From assembly GCF_002994635.1 (NCBI RefSeq), contig NZ_PVNL01000100.1, positions 92,005 through 156,004 on the forward strand: DNA of 64,000 nucleotides, in the 5' to 3' direction. The notes under the pieces were generated by a model. The model was not told the origin of the DNA. It made no database searches and saw nothing but the letters and a program-made list of their open reading frames with translations. Shown one piece after another: positions 25,304 through 34,277 of the stretch; within the stretch, counting starts at the first letter, position 1; every line of letters starts with the position of its first letter. Both the position numbers and the translations under genes were made by a program. The DNA comes from Enhygromyxa salina. GTDB lineage: Bacteria; Myxococcota_A; Polyangia; Nannocystales; Nannocystaceae.

Positions 25304-27307
25304 CTTGGGCCGGGCCTCGCCCGCCGCACCGTCGCGCAGCTCGAACTGTCGGGTCAGCCGATCGAGATCCTCGACGCGCTGGCGCAGCCCCTCGGCGGCG
25401 GCGCGGGTCTGCGAGGTCGCGGCCGAGGCTGTGATCACGAACTGCGCCATGGTCTGCATGGTCTCGGACACCTGCCCGGTGGCTTCGCTCTGCCTGCGCG
25501 TGACCTCGAAGATCTCGCGCGCCGCGTTGGCTGTGTCGTTGGCCAGCTTGCGGTTGCCTTCGGTCGCCATGACCGTGCTCGCGCTCGAGCCCTTGATCCC
25601 CGCGACCTGCCCGCGGACGTCGGCGACCGTCCCGGTCACGCGCTCGGCCAGGCGACGCATCTCGGCGGCGACCAGCGCGAAGCCCCGCCCGGCCTCCCCG
25701 GCCCGAGTCGCCTCCAGCGAGCCGTTGAGCGCGAGCAGATCGCTGCGATCGGCGACGTCGCGGATGACCTCGAGCAGCTCGCCGACCCCCCCGGCGCGGG
25801 TGCTGAGGTCGTTGATCTTGATGACCATCGCGTCGGTGGTCGCGAGGGTTCGCTCGGCGTTGTCGAGCACGTCGTTGGCCTTGATCGTGATCCGCTCGGC
25901 CGACTCGGCCAGCGAGCTGACCGTCGCGCTCATCTCGCTGACGTTCGACGAGGTCTCCCCGGCCGCCGCCTCTTGCACCTGGGCCGCCGCGTGGATCTCG
26001 GCCGAGGCCGCGGCGACCTCGACGGCGGTGTCGCGGATCTCCACGACCATCTGGTGGAGCTGCTCGAGCATGCCCCGGAACGCGTCGGGCAGCTCGCCGG
26101 GCTGCTCGATGACGATCGACAGATCTCCGCGCGCGACCGCCAGCGCGGCCGAGGACAGGCCCCGCAGATTGTCGACCACGCGATTGAACGAGTGGGTCAG
26201 CGCGCCCAGCTCGTCCGCTTGCATGATCGGCAGCGGCTCGAGCTCGCTGACGTCGCCGACCTCGACCAGGCGATGCATCGAGGCCTCGATCTGGCGGAGC
26301 GGATCGATCAGCGAGTCGGTCGTGAGCACCGCGGTGATCGGGCCCCAGATCGCGAGGACGAGCCCGAACACCAGCAGCATCAGGACGTAGTGATCGTCGT
26401 CGCGGGTCAGGGGTCCTTCGAGGACCAGCCAGCGCCCGGCGGCGAGCGGGATCGCCACGCTGGCCCGAGCGCTGCGCCGATCGAGGCTGACCCGCGTCGG
26501 GCCGTGGATCGGGTGGACGGGAAGCTCGGGGAGCTGGTCGAGCGCGGCGTTGACCGGCACCGGTGGGAGCCCAGCGGCGTCGACGATCCGACCGCGCTCG
26601 GGTGCGCGCCCGGCTGCGATTCGATCGGCCTCGACCGAGCCCAGCCGGACCAGCTCCGCGACCCCGTGGTAGCGGTTGAACGCGGCGTTGGTCGAGACGC
26701 CGACCACGGCGATCAGCGAGCCCGCCGCGGTGACGTAGCAGAGCATCAAGAAGATCAGCCGCGCGCTCAGAGACGTCCGGGGGGCGCTGACCCGCAGGCC
26801 CCGCTCCGTCAGCACCCGAGACACCGCGACTCGCTCGCGGTTGAGCAGCTTGGTCGTGACCGAGAACGCGAACGACCAGCCCCCGCTGAGGATCGCGACG
26901 AGCATCAAGCCGACCGCCACCAGCTCGCCGCGGCCGATCGGCGCGGTCTCGGCCATCCCCACCCACACGTAGATCGTGGCGACGAGGAACGAGGCCACCC
27001 ACGCGAGCGAGAACACGCGCATGAATCGTGTGGGTGCCCGCTGCAGCGCCTCGCCAGCGGCGAGCAGGCGCGCGTCGTCGTGGCTGCTCGCCGCGTCGCG
27101 CCAGCCGTCGATCGGCGCGAGCTCGAGCTTCAAGTACGTCGTCGTGGTGAACCACCGGATCACCGAGACCACCACCGCGGGGACCCAGACGGCCGCCAGC
27201 TCGACCGAGAGCAGCGTCGCCCAGCCGAGCGCCAAGAGCACGACAAACGGCGCCTCGATCAGCTGAAACCAGGCCAGGGTCCGCCAGGATGTGGTCCAGT
27301 CTCGCAT
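25211..27307 (-). CDS. methyl-accepting chemotaxis protein
   Basis: 698-aa chemoreceptor, ATG 27307. The N-terminal third has four or more hydrophobic segments (VVLLALGWATLLSVEL, FVAT-like at about 105, LVAVGLMLVAILSGG, LIFLMLCYVTAAG), then a short extracytoplasmic stretch, another membrane segment (YVLMLLVFGLVLAIWG) and a HAMP domain (about 330-385). The signalling domain carries the hairpin-tip motif in modified form: DLLALNGSLEATRAGEAGRGF, where the usual version has LLALNAAIEAARAGE. The membrane part is more complex than the usual two-helix receptor. The Arg/Asp-rich tail overlaps the TauE-like gene by 93 bp. Ligand unknown. Confidence 0.9.
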   Translation of the reverse strand: MRDWTTSWRTLAWFQLIEAPFVVLLALGWATLLSVELAAVWVPAVVVSVIRWFTTTTYLKLELAPIDGWRDAASSHDDARLLAAGEALQRAPTRFMRVFSLAWVASFLVATIYVWVGMAETAPIGRGELVAVGLMLVAILSGGWSFAFSVTTKLLNRERVAVSRVLTERGLRVSAPRTSLSARLIFLMLCYVTAAGSLIAVVGVSTNAAFNRYHGVAELVRLGSVEADRIAAGRAPERGRIVDAAGLPPVPVNAALDQLPELPVHPIHGPTRVSLDRRSARASVAIPLAAGRWLVLEGPLTRDDDHYVLMLLVFGLVLAIWGPITAVLTTDSLIDPLRQIEASMHRLVEVGDVSELEPLPIMQADELGALTHSFNRVVDNLRGLSSAALAVARGDLSIVIEQPGELPDAFRGMLEQLHQMVVEIRDTAVEVAAASAEIHAAAQVQEAAAGETSSNVSEMSATVSSLAESAERITIKANDVLDNAERTLATTDAMVIKINDLSTRAGGVGELLEVIRDVADRSDLLALNGSLEATRAGEAGRGFALVAAEMRRLAERVTGTVADVRGQVAGIKGSSASTVMATEGNRKLANDTANAAREIFEVTRRQSEATGQVSETMQTMAQFVITASAATSQTRAAAEGLRQRVEDLDRLTRQFELRDGAAGEARPKLPARYRLGDQPDPDRDQHDRDQREVSRRRQ

Positions 27308-27387
27308 GACGATCGCGATCCGACTCTACACCCACCGCGCCGTCCGCGGCCACGCGATCGGCTTCGCTCGACTTCGCGCCAAGCAAA

Positions 27388-28164
27388 CTAACGGCGCAAC
27401 ACCGACTGCAGCAGCGGACCACCGCCAGTGAACCCGGCGAGTGAATCATCGCTAGCGTCGGTCTTGGGCGCCCGCGCCGAGGTCATGTAGGCGCCCACGA
27501 ACATCCGCAGGCCCGGCGTGAGTCGGGGCATCGCCGCGTGCCAGGTGCACTGCTCGAGGATCACCGTCGAGCCGGCTGCGAAGTGCAGCTTTTCATGGCC
27601 GGGCCAGTCGGGGGTCATCTCGTCGTGCGGCGCCTCGGTCGGGTCGCCGATCCGGCGCGGGTACACGCGCAGCTCACCCCCGCGCGCGTCGATGTCGTGC
27701 AGGTAGAGCACGGCGATGACCCGCTGCGACTCGGTGAAGCGCGGCCAAGTCGAGCGGGCCCGGTAGTCCTCGACGTCGATCCCGCCGATATGGTTGTGCC
27801 ACGAGAAGAACGGCCGCGCGGCGTCACACAAGACCGCGCCGGTCAGCTCGAGGTGCATGTCACGACCGAGCAAGCGGCGGACGACCTCGACGACCGCGGG
27901 CGACAACAGCTCGTGGGCGAGCTCGGGGACCTGCGCGAGCAAGCGCGTGACCACGAACCCGGTCGGCGCGAGCTGGACGTCCGCGCCCAGCTGCTCGCCC
28001 TTGGCCGAGTAGGGCGTGGGCGCGCCGGAGCGCTGGTACAGCTCGGTCAGGGCGGCTCGCAGCGACGCGACGGTGGCGGGGCTGTGGCTGCGCTCGACGA
28101 TCGTGAAGCCGCGATCGCGCAGCGCGTGGACGTGGGCATCGAGCTCAGCGTCGCGCGTGCTCAC
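27388..28164 (-). CDS. PhyH-like Fe(II)/2-oxoglutarate dioxygenase 2
   Basis: 258-aa paralog of the enzymes at 11843, 29978 and 30765; GTG 28164 is the start. Metal-site motif SWHNHIGGID and distal CTWHA, with LRMF supplying the putative 2-oxoglutarate Arg. It is the last gene of the minus-strand B12 radical SAM/dioxygenase operon, 80 bp after the radical SAM gene at 28245, and is followed 80 bp later by the unrelated chemoreceptor. It is expected to hydroxylate or otherwise oxidise a pathway intermediate; substrate unknown. Confidence 0.85.
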   Translation of the reverse strand: MSTRDAELDAHVHALRDRGFTIVERSHSPATVASLRAALTELYQRSGAPTPYSAKGEQLGADVQLAPTGFVVTRLLAQVPELAHELLSPAVVEVVRRLLGRDMHLELTGAVLCDAARPFFSWHNHIGGIDVEDYRARSTWPRFTESQRVIAVLYLHDIDARGGELRVYPRRIGDPTEAPHDEMTPDWPGHEKLHFAAGSTVILEQCTWHAAMPRLTPGLRMFVGAYMTSARAPKTDASDDSLAGFTGGGPLLQSVLRR

Positions 28165-28244
28165 CGTTGCAGGTTATCAGCGGGCGAGCGCGGCCACCAG
28201 CTCGCGCGGCGCGGCCCGCAGTCGGACGCTCGCCGATCGCACGC

Positions 28245-29981
28245 TCAGTCCAGCGCGTCGCGCAGCTGCTCGATCCCCACGTCACGCAGCGCGACCGCCA
28301 TGCTCCGCATCGTGTCGAGCAGCTCGGTCGGCGCCTCGCGGCCGCGATACGACAGCCCCACCTTGCCGGCCTCGATGAAGTGCCGCGAGCCATCGAGCGG
28401 AGCGACCCTCACCTCCCACGCCGCCGACCCGACGAAGCTGGGATGATCGATCTCGACCCGCAGCACGCCCTGCTCGAACGACACCAGGCCGGCCCGCGCC
28501 CGCTCGAGCGCGGCGTCGGGGCTCGCGAGCCCGAGCAGCGCCGCCAGACCCCGGGGCGCAGGCCGCTTGGGCATGGGGATCTCGATCGGCCGCGCGCGAC
28601 GACGGGGTGTCCCGTCCCCGACCAGCGCGCTGTCGCTGTCGTCGATCCGCTTGGCCGCGATCTGAACCAGCTGGGTCTGCAGCTGCCCGAGCTCGAGGAA
28701 GGTCTCGGACCGCTCGGTCGCGTCGACCAGCGGCGGCGTCAGGGTCTGGACCTCGTCGTAGTCGTCGAAGGTCTCGCGCGCGGGGCTGGGCCAGCGCTCG
28801 ACGGCGGCGTCACCGAGCACGGTCCCGGGCAGCGGGTGGTAGGTCGACCACATGAACGACCCGGGCCGCAGCCGATGCAGCAGATCCGTGGTCGATCGGG
28901 TGTGGGTCCGGGTCTCGCCCGGCAGCATGGTCATCAGCGACGCGCTGGTCTCGAGCCCGAGCTCTCGGCAGTCGTCGAACACCTGCTGCAGCTTGGCGTC
29001 GGGCGTGCGGCGGTTGAGCACGTCGCGGCGAAAGCCCTCGTCGCCGGCCTCGATCCCGCAGTGAAACAGCACGCAGCCGGCCTCGGCCAGCAACGCGAGC
29101 CGCTCGCGGCTGGCCGCGCTCGGGTGCATCTCGACCTTGAACGGCAGGCCGACCCGGCGCGGGTACTCGCCGGCCAGCTCGCGCAGCCACGCGAGGTCGA
29201 GCGGAAAGTGCTCGTCCCAAAATTCGAAGCCCTCGGGCGAGTAGCGATCGCGCAGGTCCGCGAGCTCATCACACAGGTGCGCGACCGGGCGGGCGTTGCG
29301 TTTGTCGCGGGCAGCGAAGTCCTGCAGCTTGCCCCACCGCGGGGCCGAACAGTACGCGCACGTGAACGGGCAGCCCCGGCCCGCGCGGGTCGGCAAGAAG
29401 CCGTCGGCCAGCGGGCCAAAGGTGTTGATGCCGTCGTCGATGATCTGGCTGACCTCGCCGAACACCTCGTAGTCCCAGCGCGGCAAGCTGGCGATGTCGG
29501 GCACGGGGTCGGCAGGCGGGACTGGATCCGTCCACCCGTCGCCCTGCCGCACCCACAGCCCGGGGGTGCTCGCCAGCGTGCGCTCACCCGCCGCTACGCG
29601 ATCGAGCAGGGCTCGCAGCGGTCGCTCGCCCTCCCCGATGCACACGGCGTCGACCGCCGCGCAGCCGGCCACGTCGTGGGGCGCGAGGCTGGCGTGGTAG
29701 CCCCCGACCACCACGAATGGCCGGGGCTGATCGCTGCGATCACGCGCCAGCGCCAACAACAGCGCGCTCGCGCCCGGCCAGTCGCGGGTCATGCTCGACA
29801 CCCCGATCACGTCGGGCTGCAGCTCGTCGATGTACGCGGCGACGTGGTCGATGCGGAATTTGCGAAAGATCTCGAGCGCGATCGGCTCGTGCCCCGCCTC
29901 GCGCACGACGGCCGACAGCGCCGCGACCGACGAGCTGAACGCCCGCCGGGGATCGGTGAAGAACAGCAACAGCACCTTCAT
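28245..29981 (-). CDS. cobalamin-binding radical SAM enzyme 1
   Basis: 578-aa protein, ATG 29981, overlapping the upstream dioxygenase stop by four bases. The N-terminal B12-binding Rossmann domain (about 1-140) includes DVIGVSSMT and VVGGYHASLAP. The radical SAM domain follows, with CPFTCAYC (C204, C208, C211) after GRG and a barrel ending near 430. A C-terminal domain (about 470-578) has a HFIEAGKVGLSYRG block resembling the C-terminus of the second such enzyme at 31538. Class B enzymes of this type usually methylate unactivated carbons or build rings; the substrate here is unknown. Its place between dioxygenase genes suggests stepwise tailoring of one product. Confidence 0.88.
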   Translation of the reverse strand: MKVLLLFFTDPRRAFSSSVAALSAVVREAGHEPIALEIFRKFRIDHVAAYIDELQPDVIGVSSMTRDWPGASALLLALARDRSDQPRPFVVVGGYHASLAPHDVAGCAAVDAVCIGEGERPLRALLDRVAAGERTLASTPGLWVRQGDGWTDPVPPADPVPDIASLPRWDYEVFGEVSQIIDDGINTFGPLADGFLPTRAGRGCPFTCAYCSAPRWGKLQDFAARDKRNARPVAHLCDELADLRDRYSPEGFEFWDEHFPLDLAWLRELAGEYPRRVGLPFKVEMHPSAASRERLALLAEAGCVLFHCGIEAGDEGFRRDVLNRRTPDAKLQQVFDDCRELGLETSASLMTMLPGETRTHTRSTTDLLHRLRPGSFMWSTYHPLPGTVLGDAAVERWPSPARETFDDYDEVQTLTPPLVDATERSETFLELGQLQTQLVQIAAKRIDDSDSALVGDGTPRRRARPIEIPMPKRPAPRGLAALLGLASPDAALERARAGLVSFEQGVLRVEIDHPSFVGSAAWEVRVAPLDGSRHFIEAGKVGLSYRGREAPTELLDTMRSMAVALRDVGIEQLRDALD

Positions 29982-30772
29982 GGCGCGCCCCGATCACGTA
30001 CCCGGCCGCCCCGGCCACCCCCGCCACTATAGATCCGACGCAGCGCGCCGTCGCGGGCGACCGCCGCCTGGGTCCGCTCGTCGCGGCGCTTGGTCGGCGC
30101 GAGCCCAGCCCGGCGCACGAAGAACCCGAAGAAGCAGCGCTGGCCGGCGCGGGTCATGGGCGTGACGGCGTGCCAGGTGCCCTGCTCGAACATGATCACC
30201 GAGCCGATCGGCGCGCGCACCTGCGCGGCGCCGGGCCACGGATCGCGCCCGGGTGGGTGCGGGGGCGCGGTGCTGGTCAGGACATCGCGCGGCCACACCT
30301 GCATGACCCCATGCTCATCGTCGAGCGGGCTGGCGTAGAGCGTGAAGCCCAGGCGCTCGATCTGATCGAAGCTGGGGTAGTCGGCGCCGCGCATGTCCTC
30401 GGCGTCGATCCCCCCGACGTGGTGATGCCAAAAGAAGAACCCGCGGGTCGCGTCGCTGATCACCCCCGCGCTGAACTCGAGCTCGAACCCAGGCCCAAGC
30501 AGCTCGGTCAGCAGCGCGAGCAAGCGCGGCTCGTGGAGGATCTGCGCGGTCTCGGGGATCCGGTCGAGCAGCCCCATGCAGGTCATGCCCACCGGGCTCA
30601 CGTGGACGCCGGGCTCGACCACCACGTCGGCCTGCGAGAACAACGAAGGCTCGCCGAGCCGAACCCACTCGGCCCGCAGCGCCGCGGCGAACCGCTGGGC
30701 GTCGGCCACGGAGAACAGGCTGTCGAGCAGCGTGTAGCCGCTGGCCCGCAGCTGCGCCGCGTGGTCAAGCAC
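29978..30772 (-). CDS. PhyH-like Fe(II)/2-oxoglutarate dioxygenase 3
   Basis: 264-aa member of the local dioxygenase family, GTG 30772. Metal-site motif FWHHHVGGID and distal GTWHA with QRCF. It overlaps the upstream paralog by eight bases and the downstream radical SAM gene by four, so the three are translationally coupled. The C-terminus is unusually Gly/Arg rich (YSGGGGRGGRVRDRG), probably disordered. The three chained His in WHHHV distinguish it from its paralogs. Confidence 0.85.
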   Translation of the reverse strand: MLDHAAQLRASGYTLLDSLFSVADAQRFAAALRAEWVRLGEPSLFSQADVVVEPGVHVSPVGMTCMGLLDRIPETAQILHEPRLLALLTELLGPGFELEFSAGVISDATRGFFFWHHHVGGIDAEDMRGADYPSFDQIERLGFTLYASPLDDEHGVMQVWPRDVLTSTAPPHPPGRDPWPGAAQVRAPIGSVIMFEQGTWHAVTPMTRAGQRCFFGFFVRRAGLAPTKRRDERTQAAVARDGALRRIYSGGGGRGGRVRDRGAP

Positions 30773-31550
30773 GCGGCCCCCCCGGCAGCAGCGATCGCAG
30801 CAGCGGATCTCGGGTGTCGACGCTCAGCAGCGACTCGTCGACCCGCTCGGCCGCGGGCGCGCTCGCGGACGCAAACCACAGGCCAAAGAAGAAGCGCAGC
30901 TCGTGGTCGACGGTCCGCGGCAGCGCGGCGTGCCAGGTCGTCTGATCGAGCATGACCACGGTGCCCGGCGGCCCCACGACCTCGTAGCGCCCGTCCCAGT
31001 CTGGCTGCTCGACCGGCGCGGGCGGACCCGAGGCGCCGCTGACCCGATGCGGATGGATCAGCAGCTGCCCGGTCTCGGGGCCCATCTCATCGAGGTAGAC
31101 GATCATCGCCACGCGCTCGGGCGTCTCGATCGGCGGGCGCAGCCCGAGCCGCCGAAATTTTTCGTCCTCGATGCCGCCGACGTGGTTGTGCCACTTGAAG
31201 AACGGCCGGGTGTGGTTGGTCACCACCGCGCCCGCGAACTCGAGCCGCATGTCGGATCCAAGCGCGCCGCGCAGCACCTGCACGGCGTCGTCCTCGAGCA
31301 TGTCGCGGTGCAGATCCGGGCACAGCTTGAGCAGCTTGTGGATGACCAGGCCCGTGCCCGAGACCTCGAGGTCGTCGCCGAGCCACTGCGGCTCGTCCGA
31401 CCACAGCGGCGGCTCGTGGAGGCGCAGGTAGACCTGCTCGAGCGCGCCGCGGAGCCGCGCGACCTTGGCGGCTGCGTAGCTGCCGGGGAGCACGGCGAAC
31501 CCATGCTCGATCAGTGACTGCGTGCTCGCGCTGGGTACTAGGTGGTCCAC
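30765..31550 (-). CDS. PhyH-like Fe(II)/2-oxoglutarate dioxygenase 4
   Basis: 261-aa paralog, GTG 31550, overlapping the radical SAM gene upstream by 13 bases. Metal-site motif KWHNHVGGIE (the late acidic residue is Glu here, Asp in the others) and distal TTWHA with LRFF. It is the second gene of the operon. Sequence similarity between the four paralogs is spread along the whole length, so they probably arose by duplication and act on related intermediates. Confidence 0.85.
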   Translation of the reverse strand: MDHLVPSASTQSLIEHGFAVLPGSYAAAKVARLRGALEQVYLRLHEPPLWSDEPQWLGDDLEVSGTGLVIHKLLKLCPDLHRDMLEDDAVQVLRGALGSDMRLEFAGAVVTNHTRPFFKWHNHVGGIEDEKFRRLGLRPPIETPERVAMIVYLDEMGPETGQLLIHPHRVSGASGPPAPVEQPDWDGRYEVVGPPGTVVMLDQTTWHAALPRTVDHELRFFFGLWFASASAPAAERVDESLLSVDTRDPLLRSLLPGGPRA

Positions 31551-33235
31551 GTGCGGTGTCGGGGCGCGGCCACGAGGTTGAGCGCCTCGGGGTGGACCAC
31601 GTCGATGACCTGCCGCAAGCCGGGGGAGCTGACGCGATCGACGGGCCCACGGTGAGAGTACGCCAAGCCGTCGCGCTCGGCGAAGTAGCGCGCGCCCTGC
31701 TCGAAACGCACGACCTCGAGCACGACCGCGCCCTGCGGACCAAGCAGATCGAAGAACACCCCACCGGGCTCACCGCGCACCGCCGACAGCCCCCACCCGA
31801 CGGCCTGCTGCGCGATCGCGTCGCGCAGCCGACCCAGGGCGCGGTGCTCGGGCCTGACACTGACTGCTGGGACCGGCTCGGCCGGCTCGGCCCCACGCTC
31901 GCGGCGCGGCTCCGCGCCGCTGGCCACCTCGCCGGTCTGGGTGGTGATCGCAAACCCGACCCAGTCGTCGTTGAGGATCGGCCGATCACACTGGGCCGCG
32001 AGGTCGTAGAGCCACTCCCACTCGCGCGCGAGATCGTCGGCGGTCCAGCCCTCGCACGAGAGGATCTGGAAGGTCACCGGGTCGTACTCGATCGACAGAT
32101 CCGCGGCGCGCTCGAGCAGCGCGTCGGGCAGGACCAGGCACTTGAACGCCTTGACCGTGTCACCGAGCTCGAGCGAGCGCTCGACCGTGCGCCGAAACGA
32201 CTCGGGGTTGTCGCCGGGCAGCCCGAAGATCAGCTCGATGTCGAAGTTCAGGCGGCCGCGGATCCGCTGGAGCACCTTCTCGAACCGGGCGACGTCGAAC
32301 GGCCGACCGAGGCGCTCGAGCACGTCCACGTCGAAGCTCTGGATCCCGATGCTGGCCTGGACCTGCTTGATCCGATCGAAGAACTCGAGGTGGTGGTCCT
32401 CGAGGAAGGTCGGATACAGGTGGCCGTGGACGACCGAGCCGGCCAGAACCCCGACCTGGTCCTCGGCCGCGACCAGGGCCCGAAACGCGCGCGGGCTCAG
32501 GTTGAACGCCGCGTCCAGGAAGAACACGTTGGGGACGTTGGCCCGGCGCAGACCCTCGAGGTGGGCCTCGAGGTACGCGGCGTCGTGAACACGGTCGGAC
32601 TTTTGCTCGCCCCACTGGCAGAAGGCGCAGTGGATCGGGCAGCCGCGGAAGGTCTCGATGTAGCCGGTCTTGTGCAGCGGCCCCAAGTCGAGCTGATACG
32701 GCGACGGGTACTCGTTGATCGCCGGCCGCTCGGCGACCTCGCTGCTGCGCCACAACCCGCGGGTCGGGAACTGCAGCCCGGCCACGCGCTTGCGCCAGTC
32801 GGGCGCTTGGTGGTGGCGCACCAGCTCACGAATGACCGCCTCGCCCTCGCCCGGGATCACCGCGTCGACCCGATCGCGCAGCGGGTGATACTGCGGCAGA
32901 TCCAGGACCGAGCGCCGGGCTGACGGCCCACCCGCGACGATCACCAGATCGGGCTGGTCCTCGCGCAGGCGCCGGGTCAGCTCGGCGAAGATGTTCAGCG
33001 ACCACACGTAGGTCGAGAGCCCGACCATCGTTGGTTGAAACGCGCGCACCGCCTCGAAGAATTGTTCGGCGTCACCGCTGGCGAGATCGAGCAGCAGGAT
33101 CTGGGTGTCGGCGAGATCGGGCGCGCTGACGATCGACGCTCTGAGCTTCTCGATCCCGTACGAGAACGAGAAGAAGGTCCCGTTGGGATCCCGCCACCGC
33201 GCATCTACCGCAACCAGTACGATTCGACGTTCCAC
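31538..33235 (-). CDS. cobalamin-binding radical SAM enzyme 2
   Basis: 565-aa protein and first gene of the operon. GTG 33235 (then ERRIVLVAVDARW) is preferred to the in-frame TTG 33253, since the B12 domain should start almost at once. The B12-binding domain spans about 1-140 (MVGLSTYVWS, VIVAGGPSARRS) and the radical SAM motif is CPIHCAFC (C199, C203, C206) after FRG, with IELIFGLPGD later in the barrel. A C-terminal domain (about 455-560) has the ARYFAERDGLAYSHRG block shared with the enzyme at 28245. It is likely a methylase or cyclase; substrate unknown. Regulation should lie in the 310-bp divergent region upstream. Confidence 0.87.
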   Translation of the reverse strand: MERRIVLVAVDARWRDPNGTFFSFSYGIEKLRASIVSAPDLADTQILLLDLASGDAEQFFEAVRAFQPTMVGLSTYVWSLNIFAELTRRLREDQPDLVIVAGGPSARRSVLDLPQYHPLRDRVDAVIPGEGEAVIRELVRHHQAPDWRKRVAGLQFPTRGLWRSSEVAERPAINEYPSPYQLDLGPLHKTGYIETFRGCPIHCAFCQWGEQKSDRVHDAAYLEAHLEGLRRANVPNVFFLDAAFNLSPRAFRALVAAEDQVGVLAGSVVHGHLYPTFLEDHHLEFFDRIKQVQASIGIQSFDVDVLERLGRPFDVARFEKVLQRIRGRLNFDIELIFGLPGDNPESFRRTVERSLELGDTVKAFKCLVLPDALLERAADLSIEYDPVTFQILSCEGWTADDLAREWEWLYDLAAQCDRPILNDDWVGFAITTQTGEVASGAEPRRERGAEPAEPVPAVSVRPEHRALGRLRDAIAQQAVGWGLSAVRGEPGGVFFDLLGPQGAVVLEVVRFEQGARYFAERDGLAYSHRGPVDRVSSPGLRQVIDVVHPEALNLVAAPRHRTWTT

Positions 33236-33545
33236 GCGCGCAAACGATAGCAACTATCCAACGCGGCGTCGTCGGGACCTCATGGTGCAATGCATCGTGT
33301 CGCCTCGCACCGGAATTTCCGCCGAGGGCGAGGCGCCGCGACCCAGTTGCACCGGGCGTACGCATGTTTCGGCGTGGCCAGGCGAGGCGGCGCGAGGCAT
33401 TGCACCGCGGTTTCTGGCCTCGCGTGGGCTGATCCCGGGTCGGGCGCCGGGTCGGGCGACCGCCCTCGATCGTACAGTCTTCGTTCATGGTTGGGTATCC
33501 ATAATATCGATGGTGTCCCGCCCGGCTCGCCCCCATGCTCGGGAC
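33236..33545. promoter_or_regulatory. 310-bp divergent intergenic region of the B12 radical SAM operon
   Basis: It separates the minus-strand operon start (33235) from the diiron-type gene (33546), so promoters for both are expected. Its middle is taken up by a 123-bp inverted-repeat structure (33284-33406). No sigma-factor motif was identified with confidence. Confidence 0.35.
33284..33406. repeat. MITE-like element with 25-bp imperfect terminal inverted repeats
   Basis: The arm at 33284-33308 matches the reverse complement of 33382-33406 at 22 of 25 positions, and the outer ends (GGTGCAATGC / GCATTGCACC) are perfect. A third, diverged copy of the right arm lies at about 33329-33354 in direct orientation. 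No reading frame inside looks real. It may be a small non-autonomous element, a structured leader or an operator array. Confidence 0.55.
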
Positions 33546-34277
33546 ATGCCGGTCGACCCCTCGCTCGAGCCCACCCGGCGGCGCCACGCCGCGCAGCTGT
33601 GGACCATGCGTGCCCACGCCGAGCTCGAGGCCGCTGCGCGCTTCTCACGCTTCGCCGACGAGCTCGCCAAGCTCGACGCGCCCGCGCAGGTGATCGAGCT
33701 GGCCCAGTCCGCCGCGGTCGACGAGCGCCGCCACCAGGTCCGCTGCGACGAGCTCGTCGCGTACTTCGGGGGCGAGCCCTCGGGCGCGCGCGAGCAGCCG
33801 GCCAAGCCGCTGCGCTGCGATCTCACCGAGCCGCGCGAGCGCATGCTCTACGAGGTCGTGAGCATGTCGTGCGTGACCGAGTCGCTGAGCACCGCGTTGC
33901 TGCTGGAGATCCAGACCCGCTGCGAGGATCCTCGGGTGCGCGCCGTGGTCCACGAGATCGTCCGCGACGAGGTTCAGCACGCGCGCCTGGGCTGGCTCCA
34001 CCTGGCCCACGAGGCCAGGCGCGGCCCGAGCCTGGCCTGGCTCGGCTCACGGCTCCCCGCGATGCTCCGCGGGACCCTGGACACCCCCGAGCTGTTCGCC
34101 GACGGTCCGGGCGCGGGCGACCAGCTCGACGGGCTCGGCGGCCTGCCCCGGGCCAACCGCCGCGAGATCTTCGTGCAGTGCCTGACCGAGGTCGTGTTCC
34201 CCGGCCTGGCCCACAGCGGCGTCGACACCAGCGCGGCCCAGGCCTGGCTCGATCAGCTCAATACACGCCCGGGATGA
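33546..34277 (+). CDS. ferritin-like diiron protein
   Basis: 243-aa helical protein; ATG 33546 (MPVDPSLEPTRRR) is used, ATG 33510 is in frame. The carboxylate/His pattern of a ferritin-like diiron site is visible in order: ELEAAARF, DERRHQVR, a Glu in CVTESLSTALLLEI, and RDEVQHARLGW. This resembles diiron N-oxygenase or hydroxylase families and long-chain ferritin-like proteins; the exact subfamily is not clear. It is transcribed away from the B12 radical SAM operon and its last 20 bases overlap the end of the sterol reductase gene on the other strand. Its place between two biosynthetic operons suggests an oxidative tailoring enzyme. Confidence 0.75.
   Translation: MPVDPSLEPTRRRHAAQLWTMRAHAELEAAARFSRFADELAKLDAPAQVIELAQSAAVDERRHQVRCDELVAYFGGEPSGAREQPAKPLRCDLTEPRERMLYEVVSMSCVTESLSTALLLEIQTRCEDPRVRAVVHEIVRDEVQHARLGWLHLAHEARRGPSLAWLGSRLPAMLRGTLDTPELFADGPGAGDQLDGLGGLPRANRREIFVQCLTEVVFPGLAHSGVDTSAAQAWLDQLNTRPG

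Noticed and set aside
28167..30032. A 621-codon plus-strand frame opposite the B12 radical SAM gene
   Set aside because: Antisense shadow of a gene with an unmistakable CxxxCxxC motif.
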